The notes beneath the pieces are model-generated. The model ran no database searches, was not told where the DNA came from, and saw only the letters and a list, made by a program, of their open reading frames with translations. DNA of 39,473 nt. Source: Zopfochytrium polystomum (Eukaryota > Chytridiomycota > Chytridiomycetes > Chytridiales > Chytridiaceae). The stretch covers positions 1 through 39,473 of the forward strand of contig JAIVFJ010000454.1 of NCBI GenBank assembly GCA_025765615.1, read 5' to 3'. Both the position numbers and the translations under genes were made by a program. Of the stretch, positions 10,197 to 21,761 are shown in pieces (within the stretch, counting starts at the first letter, position 1; every line of letters starts with the position of its first letter).

Positions 10197-11142
10197 CTAC
10201 ATGAGCTTCAGGCTAATATGAGAAAGCTTGGACAATAAAAGACCTTGGGATCGCTCCACCGCAGCCCAAGACTTTCGAGACGGCATCATGATGCCGTCGT
10301 CCGGCCGCAACAGCCCAGATTCTTTCCACCATTCCACGACCTCTGCGGTGCAGCTCGAGTTCTCGAGCCATCCCCGGACGGCATCCAGCGAAAACTTGAT
10401 CTCCAACCCACTCTCCCACCACCATCTCAACACTCCCACGTGTCCCGTCGCGGTAGCGCCGTGCACCGCCGCATCCGTATACGACAAAAACAGCCCGCTC
10501 CTCTTCCACCACTGCAGGACCTCCACGTGCCCGTTCGCGCTCGCGTCGTCGACGGCAGCCGTTGTGTACTCGAGCTTGAGCGCCGAGCGTCGCCACCAGT
10601 GCAGCACGTCGATGCGGCCTGCGGCGCTGGCGGCGTTGACGGCGGCCGACGAGTACTTAAGCACGAGGCCGCTGCGATTCCACCAGCGGAGCGCGGCGAG
10701 GGTCGCCGCGGGCGCTGGCGCCGTCAATGGCGGCCATCGTGTAGTCGAGGCCGAGCGGGCCCAGGCGGCGCAGCCAAAAGTCGAGGAGCGCTACGTTGAA
10801 GTTGGTGTCGGCGGCCGAGGCGAGGTCCATGACGCCGCGGACGCTGCGGGGGAAGTCGCGGCGGAGGACGTCGGCGTGCAGCCACTGCAGGACAGCGAGG
10901 TGGCCGTTGCGGGTGGCGCCGCGGAGACCGTCGGCCGTGACGCGGAGGGTGCATGCGGAGAGGACGCCCGGGCTCCCGGGTGCGTTGGAGGACAGCCCGA
11001 CAAGCTTGACGCCGGCGGCGACGAGCCAGCGCAGGACTTCGATGCGGCCGTCGGTCGCCAGCCGGTCGACGAGGTCGTGCGAGCAGCGGATGGGCAGGCC
11101 GCAGGCCTGCCCACCACGCGAGCACGGGGAAATCCGCGTTGC
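10197..11142 (-). pseudogene. F-box/ankyrin gene, 3' part (downstream of transposon insertion)
   Basis: Carries the C-terminal ankyrin array of the interrupted host gene. Units follow the pattern AAVxxASxxGHVEVLxWWKxSGL; examples are AAVDDASANGHVEVLQWWKR and AAVHGATATGHVGVLRWW. It starts inside a repeat (NADFPVLAWW) immediately after the transposon and target duplication, and ends at 10197 in KLSHISLKLM. One-base breaks lie near 11100 and 10705. Ankyrin stacks bind protein partners, and together with the F-box-like N-terminus at 22323 the intact product would be a candidate ubiquitin-ligase adaptor (inference). Confidence 0.82.
11140..11142. repeat. target-site duplication, left copy (TGC)
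   Basis: TGC immediately precedes the CACTG terminus. The identical triplet follows the other terminus at 21770-21772. A 3-bp duplication is the hallmark of CACTA elements. Confidence 0.85.
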
Positions 11143-11153
11143 CACTGTGGGCC
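11143..11153 (+). repeat. CACTA left terminal inverted repeat
   Basis: CACTGTGGGCC, followed at once by G9 and T6 runs. It pairs as an inverted repeat with 21759-21769. Confidence 0.85.
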
Positions 11154-11235
11154 GGGGGGGGGTTTTTTGCTCTCCAACAATTAATGGGTTGGGGCTTTTG
11201 CTGTTGTCGCCTCACAGGTCTCAACACGATCATGT

Positions 11236-11790
11236 GTGGGGTCGCGATGGGTGGACAGAGGCGTCTGACAGACAACAAAGGAAAAATGCTGAGGGAAGCA
11301 GACAGGCAATCAATGAAAAATGCACTTCTGGGGTGAGGGGCGGTGGACAGAGCGTCAGACAGAGGATGGAAGAAAAATGCACTTTTGGGGTGAGGGCGAA
11401 AGACAGAGGCAGGAGACAGACTGTCAAGAAAATGCACTTTTGGGGTGAGGGTGGTGGACAGAGCGTCAGACAGGCAATCAAGAAAAATGCACTTTTGGGG
11501 GTAAGGGCGAAAGACAGAGGCAGGAGACAGACGATCAAGAAAAATGCACTTTTGGGTAGGGTGGTGGACAGAGAGTCAGAGAGACCAATCAAGAAAAAAT
11601 GCACTTTTGGGGTGAGGGGCGGAAGACAGAGGCAGGAGACAGACCATCAAGAAAAATGCATTCTGGGGTGAGGGGTGGTAGACAGAGCGTCAGACAGACC
11701 TTCAAGGAAAATGCACTTTGGGGTGAAGGCGAAAGACAGAGGCAGGAGACAGACTATCAAGAAAAATGCAAAAAATCCATTTTGGGGCCA
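11236..11790. repeat. subterminal minisatellite, alternating two-type 55-58 bp units
   Basis: About nine imperfect units each contain AAGAAAAATGCACTTTTGGGG. Units alternate between type A, with GTGGACAGAGCGTCAGACAG, and type B, with CGAAAGACAGAGGCAGGAGA, so the higher-order period is about 112 bp. In CACTA elements, subterminal repeats are the binding sites of the element's accessory DNA-binding protein; that role here is inference. Reading frames through the array are repeat artefacts. Confidence 0.88.
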
Positions 11791-12427
11791 TAATTGATCT
11801 GAGGACTTGAAATTTTTCCAAGTCCAATTAGGAAAAATCCATTTTGGGGTAACCCCTACCGCATGTAGCCCAACCTCAAGTCCCAAATCCGAAATTTTCA
11901 GGTCCTGTCACCTATGAGGGGAGGACCCTCGGGTGACGAGGGGCAAGGGACCCAAACCCCGGTGTCTGACTGCTCCAATGAAAAACATGCTAGTCTTTGA
12001 CAGTCTCTGGCGCACAGTGATGGCGGACTGGCAATCCCCCAGTTGATTTGGTCTAATGTGTGCAGGACCGTGCGTTGGTATCGACAGCTGTGATGTCCCT
12101 GCTGCCCCCCTGAGCTCGTGTGGCCTCAGCTTGCTTTGATTATGGTAGGCTTCCCTCCTACTCCTTCGGTGACCGCAGCGGCGACGCTGCGTTACGGGCG
12201 CGACATGGGCAAAAGGAGCCTTTGGACTGTCTTGACTGGTGGAGGGGACACGATGCAGGTGTAATCGATGCTATTTTTATTGTTCAAAGAAGAGGTTTAA
12301 CGCAGCATTGGAAAGGAATGGCCATAGCGATACACTCATTATCGGAAAAAAACCAGTAGCAAACTAACTGGCCAGCAATAGGCGCTGTAACAAAGAATGA
12401 CGAACAGCAAGCCGAGGAAAGGATAGT
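11791..12427. other. transposon internal spacer
   Basis: No gene supported. AAAAATCCATTTTGGGG occurs twice (about 11773 and 11830), resembling the minisatellite core. A nested palindrome lies near 11908-11937 (GTCACC...GAGGG...CCCTC...GGTGAC). Confidence 0.4.
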
Positions 12428-15400
12428 TCACTGAATGTTGGAATGGCCATCAATATCACAGACTAAAGGAAAGTCAGGTTTCTCGACAACCACAAAAGTT
12501 GCAGATTGTGCAGTTGGGTAAGGGATTCTCCCTATTGCACATTCAATTTGCTTGACGTTTATGATTTCTTGTCGGCCGACTTTGGGAATAATGGCAACGC
12601 CGTTCAGGAAGCTTTTTGGTGTCAGTACCTCAACCGAAGCCAGTACGACATGCTGTTGGGGTGCGCCATTCATGTCCCTTGTCAAAACAAAAACGTTTGT
12701 GAGCTCAGCGTAGAACTTCCACAGCTTGAATTTCTGTTTCTTTCTGTGTGGGTTTGCATCAACGACGTCGTAGAACTGAATTTTTTTGTGGTTAGCCGGT
12801 CGTCAGGTTTATTCGATTGTAACATACTCGCAAGAAGTTCGTGTTTCGCAGATCAGAAGATCCGGTCAGATCCTTACAAGTAAGGGACTGTTGCGCTGAT
12901 GAAAGCAGTATCTTCCCAAATGACTGGATGTGAAATTGATCCCATTGAACTGAAACATCCTCCAACGGCAAGACCCATGATTTAGACGCGAATTGCTGGA
13001 TGAGTGTGAGAATATAGTCCCTCAGGAGCGAAGTTTGTTTTGGATAAAAAATAGAAACTCGTCATCTTCAAATTACGGCAAGCGTAAAAAATCACAAATT
13101 AGCGTCTAGAGGCAATACGACTGGAACGGTGACGTTGGAGAGTGCGCACTTACATCCTTGAAGCATGAGCTTTCCTCTGGCTGCACTGTTCTTAACCTTT
13201 GCCGAAAGGATTTCTGGGGCATTGAGAACGGCAATGAGATGCCGAAGGCAGCTTTGTTGATAGAGTCTGTTGTCCATGTTCGTGAAAACGAACCTCCTGC
13301 TCTGCACTGAGCAGCCCAGGTCATGACAGTGCCGTTCCATCGGAAAACTCCACGTGGACCACACTGGTCCTCCAAACTCTATGCAATCTGCAATGTGGAG
13401 GAGGGAGTGAATAACTGAAGTGTTAACTTTTACTCTTTCTTTCATGTCCTGAAAGTAGAGCCTGAACAAATGTCAATCGGAGCCAAAAGCACAAAAATTG
13501 CTCACGTTTCAAATTTTACAACCCACTTTGAAAAACCTTTCCGAATAAATACCAGATCAGAGCCATTGACAACAGAAAGGCATTTCCGGACCAGAGCGGA
13601 GTATTCAAGGAAATGGAGCATAAATCGTTCAGGCAGAAAATCACCAAGCACAGCAGGTCCGACATGAAGTATGAATGTCATCCACATCTCTGCTGAGACA
13701 TAGCCCTCTGTTCTGTTAATGTCCAGCATGCGAGCACCCAGAGAAGACGGTATATAGTTTCCAGAGCTAACGCATTTCTTGCCGATAGTCTCCCAATCTT
13801 TCTTCGAAATGATGTAGTCCACGTCCCCGTGATCAGATAACTTCCCCTTCCATAAGGATATCAAGAGCTTGATCGTGTTTTGAAGAGCAAGATGCATGAA
13901 GTCAACCAAAAACGCAAATGGAAATAGAAGAGATTTAACACTACTCAAAGTGCATTTTCCGTGGATGCCGTAATTTTTTCTCCAAATCTTTCCTCTGTTT
14001 GTTCTGCTTTGGAAAACTTTCAATTTCATTGACCATTGCCGTGTATTCCTCGCTGGTCCGCAAGGGGAGGTTCAGAGGATTGTAGTTGATGTTTCTATTT
14101 CCGTCCTTGAAGCAAGTTGCCTTGAGAGGATAGTAGTAATGATTGTTGGTGGTATCTCGTACGCCTCGTATCTTGCAGTATCGGCATGGCCGAACGCCAT
14201 TTGATCCAGTCATTTTCATCAGCATTGAAATCGCAGGCATGTCCCCAAACACCAGCAGCAGTGCTGCCCTGAGCACAAAATTGCTGTCTGTTCGAGCATC
14301 AAATGCAGGCACTCCATTTTTCAGAAGAGCAAGCTCGTCAATAAGAGGAATGAGAAACGAGTCCATATCTTTTGGCTTTGTAGGACCAGGAATCGTACCA
14401 ACTGTAATGTAGTGTTGTTTTTGGTAGCGATATTGAGGGGGGATGTTATAGTTAATTAGCAGCAGAGGCCAGCACGTGATGCTGCGTTTCTTGAAAGGAC
14501 AAAATCCGTCGGTACTAAGTCCCAAAGTAATATCCCGCTTGTCTGGAAGAAACCCTTCTTGAATCACTCGCTTATAGAGCTTTCCACTGAAAACGTCGGA
14601 ATAAACTCCACCAATTGCTTAAAATCACTTCGGTACTTCATCATTTCTGCAATCTCCCTGTTTTTGTAGAGTCCAACCAGTTGGGGGACGAGGTGAATGT
14701 ACTTGAATATTTTTTTGGGCTTCTCTGATGTGGTTCATTACAGTACGGGCACTTGGTGAGTTCTGAGAATCTGCCTGCGTAGAGAATGCAAGAGTTCACG
14801 CAGCAGCTGTATGGGGTTCTATGAAGAGCTGACATTGCGACTCCAAATCGAATAGTGCTTTTTTGAGAAGGGATTTTTGGGTTGATGTCCAATTCGTTGG
14901 TCAGAAACTTGTTGTACTCATCAATGAAGGCTCGGCTTGGACGGTTCTCCACAAACTTTTTGAACACACTTTAATTTGAATATTTGGTACTCGTCGAGGT
15001 CCTCTTTGAAAATTGTTTGCAATGGATGAGGAAGTTTAATACAGCCAGTTTGAAGGATACATGCCTGCATTGAGAGGGTTACCCCTATTCTCTTCATCTT
15101 CTCGCTCCAAAACCTTTTTATGGGTCTTTTCGTGGGATTCCTGGCCATGCTGTTCCCATTCATCAAAGTCTCAGAGTCAGACGATTCTCTGTTTTCGGCT
15201 GTCTCAGTAGTCAGATGTTTCTCCGTTTTCTGTGGTGGGATCGGATCTTATAGACTGTTCGTCATCCTCCCAGTCAGTATCTGAAAGCCATTGCGATTCA
15301 AATTGTCTGATAGTCTTTGGCAAATGAGCAATATCGATGTCCATATTCTCATGTTCCGACAGTCCTGGGCCAGAAGCTGCTGGCACGGCAACATTTCTCT

Positions 15401-15476
15401 TAAGAGTCTTGGGGAATACAGTATCCTCTACTTCGTCAGATACGCGTGCGTTGCTGTGGTCCGTATTCTCGTTCAA
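12428..15476 (-). CDS. tnp2-family (CACTA) transposase
   Basis: Catalyses cut-and-paste movement of the element. Motifs in order from the start MNENTDHSNARVSD (15476): a cysteine motif YSCCVNSCILY...LTKCPYC near 14760-14830; YIHLVPQLVGLYKNREIA; VYSDVFSGKLYK; the core LGLSTDGFCPFKKRS with a likely catalytic Asp; INYNIPPQYR; TIPGPTKPKDMDSFLIPL; CRYCKIRG; LVDFMHLALQN with a second likely catalytic Asp; IPSSLGARMLDINRTEGYVS; the DUF4218-like NTSVIHSLLHIADCIEFGGP and WSFPMERHCHDLG (13.1-13.5 kb); and a C-terminal domain around QFYDVVDANPHRKKQKFKLW (about 12780). One-base breaks lie near 14966, 14725 and 14600. Introns separate the last segments. Length matches fungal and plant tnp2 proteins. Confidence 0.9.
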
Positions 15477-15767
15477 GTTCCTTGAATATCAGTGATCATG
15501 TCCACTTTTCAACGATGGTGAATTACTTTCCAAACTGATCACAGTCAAGGCAAACCATGCTTCTTACATTCATACTGGTTCAGGATGGTGGCGCTACGCA
15601 GTTTGATGTGCTTGGGAACGCCGATCCCATTCTTATGCCGGTTAGCCGTTGCCGGTGAGTGCATCTTGTTGCATACTAAACACAGGACTTCTCGACCCGC
15701 TCTCTTCATTGGCATTATGTGACAAGGGAAACAGTTCTTTATTTTCCCTCCAATTTTGGGCGTGCCT

Positions 15768-18700
15768 TCACTTTGATTTCATGATGTCAGCCAAGGTTTT
15801 AGGATCAACCGCTATAGCCCATTCAATGAAACTTTTTGGATCGATATCCTCTCTTTCCACCAATGTTACGATTTTACCTGCAAAGTCGGTGTCTTCGTCA
15901 CATAAGTCGATAAGCGTAATCTGGGGATTCTCCTGTGAATTCACAAAGTCTGCTGCCACGCTCCGTTGCCTTTCCCTTTTGGCCCGTTTCGAAGGCCCCA
16001 CTGAAAGACCTCTCTTCCTCTTTTTCACTGCTGACAAAACTGTAAGCGTTATTCAACAAAATAATGAACGTTTTGAACCTGTGGCAGGTCTTGAAATGTA
16101 AGGTAATTCCAGCACGAACGGAACGAGGCTTTCCAACGTCCACTCAATATTCAACGGACTGTTTGATTCATACGATTCGGTTATGCTAGCGGCAATCCAA
16201 TAGTCAGCCATCCCGTCTGCAATGTTCCCGTCATAGTTAGGCACCCTCCCCGTTATGAGCAATCCAAAATTGAACTGCAACAAAACCGTCAGGCCACCAA
16301 CACAAAGTGATAATCTTACCAAGGACATGATTGCACATGACATCCTGCCTCTCGCTTGTATGGGACAATCCAACATGTGGTAGGTCGCGATCCTTCTGTC
16401 CCACGTCGAGTTTACCGCTTTGGATGCAATTAGTTGCAACCTTGATTGGATTCGGTCCGGTGGTGTGACTGGGTTTTGTAGCCTCAACGAACACATGATG
16501 AATATATCAGCACAGCCAACTTTCCAAACACCCAATTGGTAATGGTTGTGGCCAAATAGTAAGAAGTACACAATTTTCAAACATCCACCGACATTCTGCT
16601 GTAGGACAGAATCGATATGCAGGTCAAGCGCAGTGGGCTCCATGAAAAACGACATAATGAGGACAGCTTCTTGCTTTCGGACAAGGTCAGAAGTATTGAA
16701 TATCTTTCCCATTGTCTCGACCACATCAGAATGCACGAAGTTTTTCGGTTTATCCACTCGAGCAACAGCTGGGACTCCGAACTCGGACATTTTCACCGAG
16801 CTCTCATACTCTTTCCATTCGACAATGTGTGGCGGGTTGAGCAATCCAGTACGAGGTGCGGGAAGATTGAGAGTCCACTCAGTGTCTTCTGGCTGTGGCA
16901 CTAGTTTTTTCCAATCAAATCCAACAGCCGCTTCCCGAATTATTTTGAAGTTATCCGCAGAAGTCTCCGCCATCTGACCAGAGGTAGAACTCCCAGCTTG
17001 ACCAGGAAGTGGTGTTGATTCCGCCTTTGGTGATTCTCCTAACTCTTTGTGCTCGATCTCCTGTTCGGCACTGTCCTCATTAGATGTCCTGACGGATGGG
17101 GTGGTCCGTCGTGGTGGAGCGTCAAGTGAAAAGGTCGCATCGTTGGTCGGACAGGGGGCAGACTTTCTTGATAGGAACCACACGTAATAAAGCAATCCAA
17201 ACCACTCCTTTGTATTTGTAACTACTTCAACGTCGTTGTGAAACTCGTCGCAATTGGTTTCAAGGCTTCTTTCGTTCACATTTACGAGCACAGATTCGTT
17301 GATTTCGTCGATTTTGTTCACCACCCTTTGAATTTGAGGCATAGCAAGTCGGTTGTTCGAGGTCAGAAGCTCGATGTCGTGAACACCACTCCACGTAAAA
17401 TGCGTAACAAATGTAATGATATGGCTGCAGTTATGCTGTGTCATCATTGCGTAATTTGACGAAGGTTCTTACCACAGCAGCTCGGTTTGTTCGTCTTCGG
17501 ACAAGGAAATATCGTCCTGAAAGTTCATGCACAGCACGTTTTCGGTGTCTTCAAGTCGGACGTGCTCAAACTTTTTCCAGAATGATAACAACACGAATGG
17601 TGATGTCTCGTCATAGCACGCTAAAAGATGGATCAGTTTTGCAACGCGTTCGGCAATTCTGCGGTATCGACGCTGTCCATTTGCTTTCACGCTCTGATAG
17701 TAATGGGAGCAATTGCCTAGGGTCATTCGCAAAAAGAAGCCGTGGACCCATTTCTGAAAAGTGACGCCCACGTTTTTGGGATTAATTTGCTTGTTGCCTT
17801 TCAGCTTAAGGCAATCCGCAAGTACTTTGTTCGTGATTCTAATAGGAAGAAGCCTAAGTAACGCCGAATTTTAGGGCGAAATATTACATTTCGAGAACCA
17901 AGGCACTGAACAGAATTATTTCCAGGTCGTCGCATGATTTTCCAAGTCGCCGAGAAATTTCTTGAGTGCGGTTGACCACTGCCTCGCAGAGGTATGGGAT
18001 CTCTGTTGCTGTTACAGCTTCATTCTGCTCCCTCAGTGAGATGGCTGTGTCAGGAGTGGTCAGGCCCAAGGCCCAGCGACTGAGAAGCAGTCTTGCCTCA
18101 ATGTACGCCTTCAGAAATACTGTGTCGCAAGTGGTGTCATGTTCGGGACTTCTTTGTTTGAATTGATCCAACATTAAAGTAATCGCCACTTGATGTGTGT
18201 AGATGGGACCGAGAATCCAAAACTGCTGTTCAATAATACTTAGCGCTTTCTTATTAACTGAGCTCTTGTCCGCGAGATTGGCCGCCTCTTTCATCCGCGC
18301 TGCTGTTTTGTTCCTGTCTGTCTTAGGTTCAGGTAGCTCTTTTTCCTGCCTCTCACGAGCAGTTTGCTCAACGAGCTGCAAAAATTGATAGATACTTCCA
18401 AAGTTTTGAGTTGCAATGTCACTGACGGCAACAGATTTTGAAATAGTCTTCGTCGCAGGTGAAGGCGCTGGGCAAGATAAAGGTGCTGATTTTGACACAG
18501 TCATTGAAGATGTGGGCCTGGTTGAGGTAATGGGTGGAACGCCCGACTTCGACTTCAAGTTCGTTGATTCACCCGACTTTGACTTCAATTTGGTGGGCAG
18601 CACAGGTTGTAGTGATGTTGACGGAGTGGATTGAAATGAAGTCGAAAGAAATGGTTTCGCATTCGGTCTCACAGTTGAGACGCCCAACTTTGACTTCAAC

Positions 18701-19953
18701 TTCGACTCCGTTGCTGGTCCAGATTGTGGGGATGTCGACGGAGAGGATTGAAAAGACGTCGAATGAAATAGCACAGTTTTTGGTGTTACTGCAACACTAC
18801 CTTCGGAAGTTGATTGATTCATTAAAAGTGGCGGTACTTGCATTTGTGGGCTGGAATGCACTACTGGTTGCTGCGCTGCCAGTGGCTGCACAAGGGCTGC
18901 ACTGGGCGGTTTCAAGCGAATAGAATCAACAGGAGGGGCGAGTTGGGCTGAGGGTGCTGAGGTCAAGTTTGGTTGTACTTGAATCACAGATGAAACAGGG
19001 AGTGAGGAGAGGTTGGGTTGGGTGGTGGTGCCACGCGCCATTATAGATTCGAAGCTGAACGCGACAGAACTACTTTGTTTCAAAGAAGATGCTGGTGAGG
19101 CTGGATTACGACTGGATTGCGTTGGAGGGATGAGCGTCTCTTGCGAAGCTGATGTTGGGTCGCATAATTGCTGTGACAGTCCACCAGACGGAGATTTGAA
19201 GCTGAATGATGCATGACTACTTTGTTTCGAAAAAGATGCTGGTGGAGCTGGATTACGATTGGGCTGCGTTGGAGGAGCAAGTGTCTCCTGCGAAGCAGAT
19301 ATTGAGTCAAACGCTTGGTGTGACAACCGGCCTGAGCTATCCAAATCTTGATTTGCCTGTGATTGAACCCCACTAGGTGATGAATCGTCTGAGTTTTCTG
19401 TTTGTGTCGACAAGATCAACCCGGGCTGAGAGCTCTATTGCAATTTGATAATTGTGATTCGATTGATCGGCAGGAAGAGATGAATTGTTTACCTGATTGA
19501 GGTCGTGTGAAGCCTCCAGCATGTTCATTCGTGATTGAATTCGTGCGCTTGCTCGTGTGCCTGTGACTGCCAGTATACCGTCTCGCTTCTTCTGTCCTTG
19601 CGATCTGGTCATTTCAAAGTTGAGTTTCTCTTGGCCCAATCGACCAACGTAAAAGTTTGATTCAAACCTAGGTTCTAGTTAACCAATATTCCAATCTGAT
19701 CATGCATCCAGTAGGATCTCGAAACTTACCAAAAGGGATCAGGTTCACGCTTGCTGCGTGGTTTTTGGCAGACTGCTGCAGTGAATGCTGTCCTTGTGCT
19801 GTTTTTGTCACAAAGGAGCTCCTTGTCAACCAGAAAACGATTGCTGAGGATGTTAACAAAAGCTGGGAGCACTGCTTGGCACACTTCGTCGCTCCTGAGT
19901 TGAGAGCACCATCCGAGAGCCACGACGCCTTCCCTTTCAGAAAGTTCATTCAC
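15768..19953 (-). CDS. large unrecognised cargo protein of the CACTA element
   Basis: I do not recognise this protein. Exons join cleanly: to about 19733 (ending DPFW), 19493-about 19670 (FESNFYVGRLGQEKLNFEM...), 17888-19434, 17473-17853, 16320-17424, 16079-16274 and 15768-16039. All have GT-AG borders and consistent phases, giving about 1,300 codons or more; the 5' end is unresolved and may reach about 20050. The N-terminal half is Ser/Thr/Pro-rich with tandem copies of a unit containing SASQETL-PPTQ--RNPA-PAS. A helical region follows (IIEQQFWILGPIYTHQVAIT; IRITNKVLADCLKLKGNKQI). A second conserved-looking block carries WKKLVPQPEDTEWTLNLPAP. The C-terminus has the nuclear-localisation-like KKRKRG. 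A frame conflict exists at 16320-16500. CACTA elements usually carry one accessory DNA-binding gene, and this may be its counterpart, but it is far larger. Confidence 0.72.
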
Positions 19954-20353
19954 CCTGGTAGGTGTGCGTTGACATCAGTGTTAACACATGGATGTATAGC
20001 GAATAATTCCATCCAGTATTTGCGTACCATCTCCTCACCACATCTTGCAGATCAAAAGCAGTCTTGCAGGTAAGTACTTACTACTGGTTGAGTGACAGAC
20101 AACCAGTTATTTGCACTGAAGCTGTGTTTGAATGTCCTGCAGGAGCAATGAAGGGACTCAATCGGACAGCTCTAGCGGAGCTTCGATTTAGTCCGGTAGG
20201 CTTGACAGTTGCACTCACATTGGCGTTGATCGGCATCATCTGATCAACAGCCGTAAGGTTACCTCCAATCAAAACAACAGGTCCATCAACGCAGAAGCAT
20301 CACAACTATCTTCCCACTCCCAGCAAGCGAAACGTTTTCAGACAACTCGGAGA

Positions 20354-20740
20354 ATGAGTGCCAGCCAGAACCAGAATAGCTTTCCGAACGGCGTTAGGCC
20401 GCTTCACCCCAATGATGTCTACATACCTGGTGGTCTTTACAGCTTAGACGAGCCAACGGAACGGCCAAGCTGCAAGAGGGGAAGCTCAATTACTTTGCTG
20501 AAATCCAAAATTGGACTGAATACGTTGGAAGGTCAGGTTTATTATAGAAGCTTGATGGTAACTCCCCCACATCATCGAAAGCTCATCACACTCACATGGA
20601 ACTGACAGCGTAGAATAAGGGCTTTAGATGGCTTATACTTGAGTGCGTACACGCACTTCGACGAGATTGACCGTGATGTGCTGAAAACTATTGTTGCTGA
20701 GGTGACCTTGCTGGAACAACTGGCTTCTATGACTTATTAA
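20354..20740 (+). CDS. small unrecognised protein on the opposite strand of the CACTA element
   Basis: Two exons, 20354-20536 and 20609-20740, joined in phase 0 (LNTLEGQ to RRIRALDGLYL) across a 72-nt GT-AG intron. The product is 104 aa, with no family recognised, polar at the start and helical at the end (EIDRDVLKTIVAEVTLLEQL). The frame stays open upstream of the ATG to about 20275, so a longer 5' end with further exons is possible. It is transcribed towards the right terminus, divergently from the large cargo gene. It could be a regulatory product of the element; there is no motif to prove this. Confidence 0.5.
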
Positions 20741-21761
20741 TCAGCACTCCTCAAACCTGAGACAGATATCAGAAAATTTCACTTACTTTAACAGCCATCG
20801 CTTCGAGGATTGTTGGCCTGTGTTGGAGCTTTTGCGTCGTAGGCTTAAAACGCGACGAAAATCACAAGCAAAGACAGACCGACAATTTAAAGCCTGTTTC
20901 GGCGGAAATTGAAAATCGGTACGAAGAGGTAATTTTTGGAAGAAACTGCAGTGAAATTTTTTAACGTGATACTGTTTAAAGAGTTTGTGGACTACGCTAT
21001 GTACCAGTGGCTTGACAAGTCCTGCATCCGCCACGGACGCAGCAGTTGTCAAAATCCTTTTTCTATTGCGTCTGACAAGTCCTGTATCCGCCATGGATGC
21101 AGCAGTTGTGAAAAATCCTTTTTCTATTAGTGCATCTGCTTCGGATGCAGCAATTGTCAAAATCATTTTCTTTTGGGTCTCACAAGTTCTGTGTTTCCGG
21201 CTAGAACACAGGACTCAGTCAATATAATTTTTTTGAGTTGACACGTCCTGCTACACACGTCTTTCATAGCAGATCATTCCTTGTCCAAGTTCCTAATTTT
21301 GTTGGCGCACAATTCTGTTAGGCACAGCTTTTGCTGGTTTGCTGTGGAGCACAAGAACTTGCACAGTGCAAGGATAATTCGTGAATAAAGCGTTGGTCAG
21401 CCCTAACATTGTTTGTGCGTACAATACAATTGCAGAGGCTTAAGGGGAGGGTTAAAAATAAGCAGTAATCCAAACTCTGTCTAAAGTGAACTAATTTTCA
21501 TGTAAACCTGTGGGAGTCGTGGTTTGCAGAGGAGCGACCACCCTGACATCTCCAAACACATTTTTCAGCCAATGCAAAATCTCCAAAGGAAATACAATCC
21601 AGTTTTATTAACCCTTCCTAAAGAAAACTAGGATTTGCACTTTTGTGGAATCCACTACTACCTCGTCGCCCAGACGGTGCTCATTAGCTGGTTTTTACCT
21701 GTCCTCCCAAACTCGGGTTCGTCGCTGATTTGGATTCACTCTACCCCCCACAATTTGTGGC
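20741..21761. other. right subterminal region of the transposon
   Basis: No convincing gene. It contains the palindromic repeats described separately. TTGCACTTTTGTGG at about 21635 resembles the core GCACTTTTGGGG of the left minisatellite. Confidence 0.45.
21012..21215. repeat. subterminal palindromic repeats, about 60 bp units
   Basis: Two full units (about 21012 and 21073), a third partial unit (21131) and a diverged fourth (21181). A unit reads TTGACAAGTCCTGCATCCG, CCA, CGGACGCAGCAGTTGTCAA. The outer arms TTGACAA/TTGTCAA and the inner arms TGCATCCG/CGGACGCA make nested inverted repeats that could form a stem-loop or present symmetric protein sites. Between units lies AAAATCCTTTTTCTATT. 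Confidence 0.8.

Noticed and set aside
11236..11790. Regularly spaced repeats resembling a CRISPR array
   Set aside because: Units are contiguous with no unique spacers, and the genome is clearly eukaryotic; this is a minisatellite.
11230..11886. Long open frames on both strands through the minisatellite
   Set aside because: Unit length near a multiple of three keeps frames open without coding; the amino-acid repeats have no start or splice context.
12120..12359. 79-codon plus-strand frame inside the transposon
   Set aside because: No splice partner, no family features, ends in repeats of simple sequence; expected by chance.
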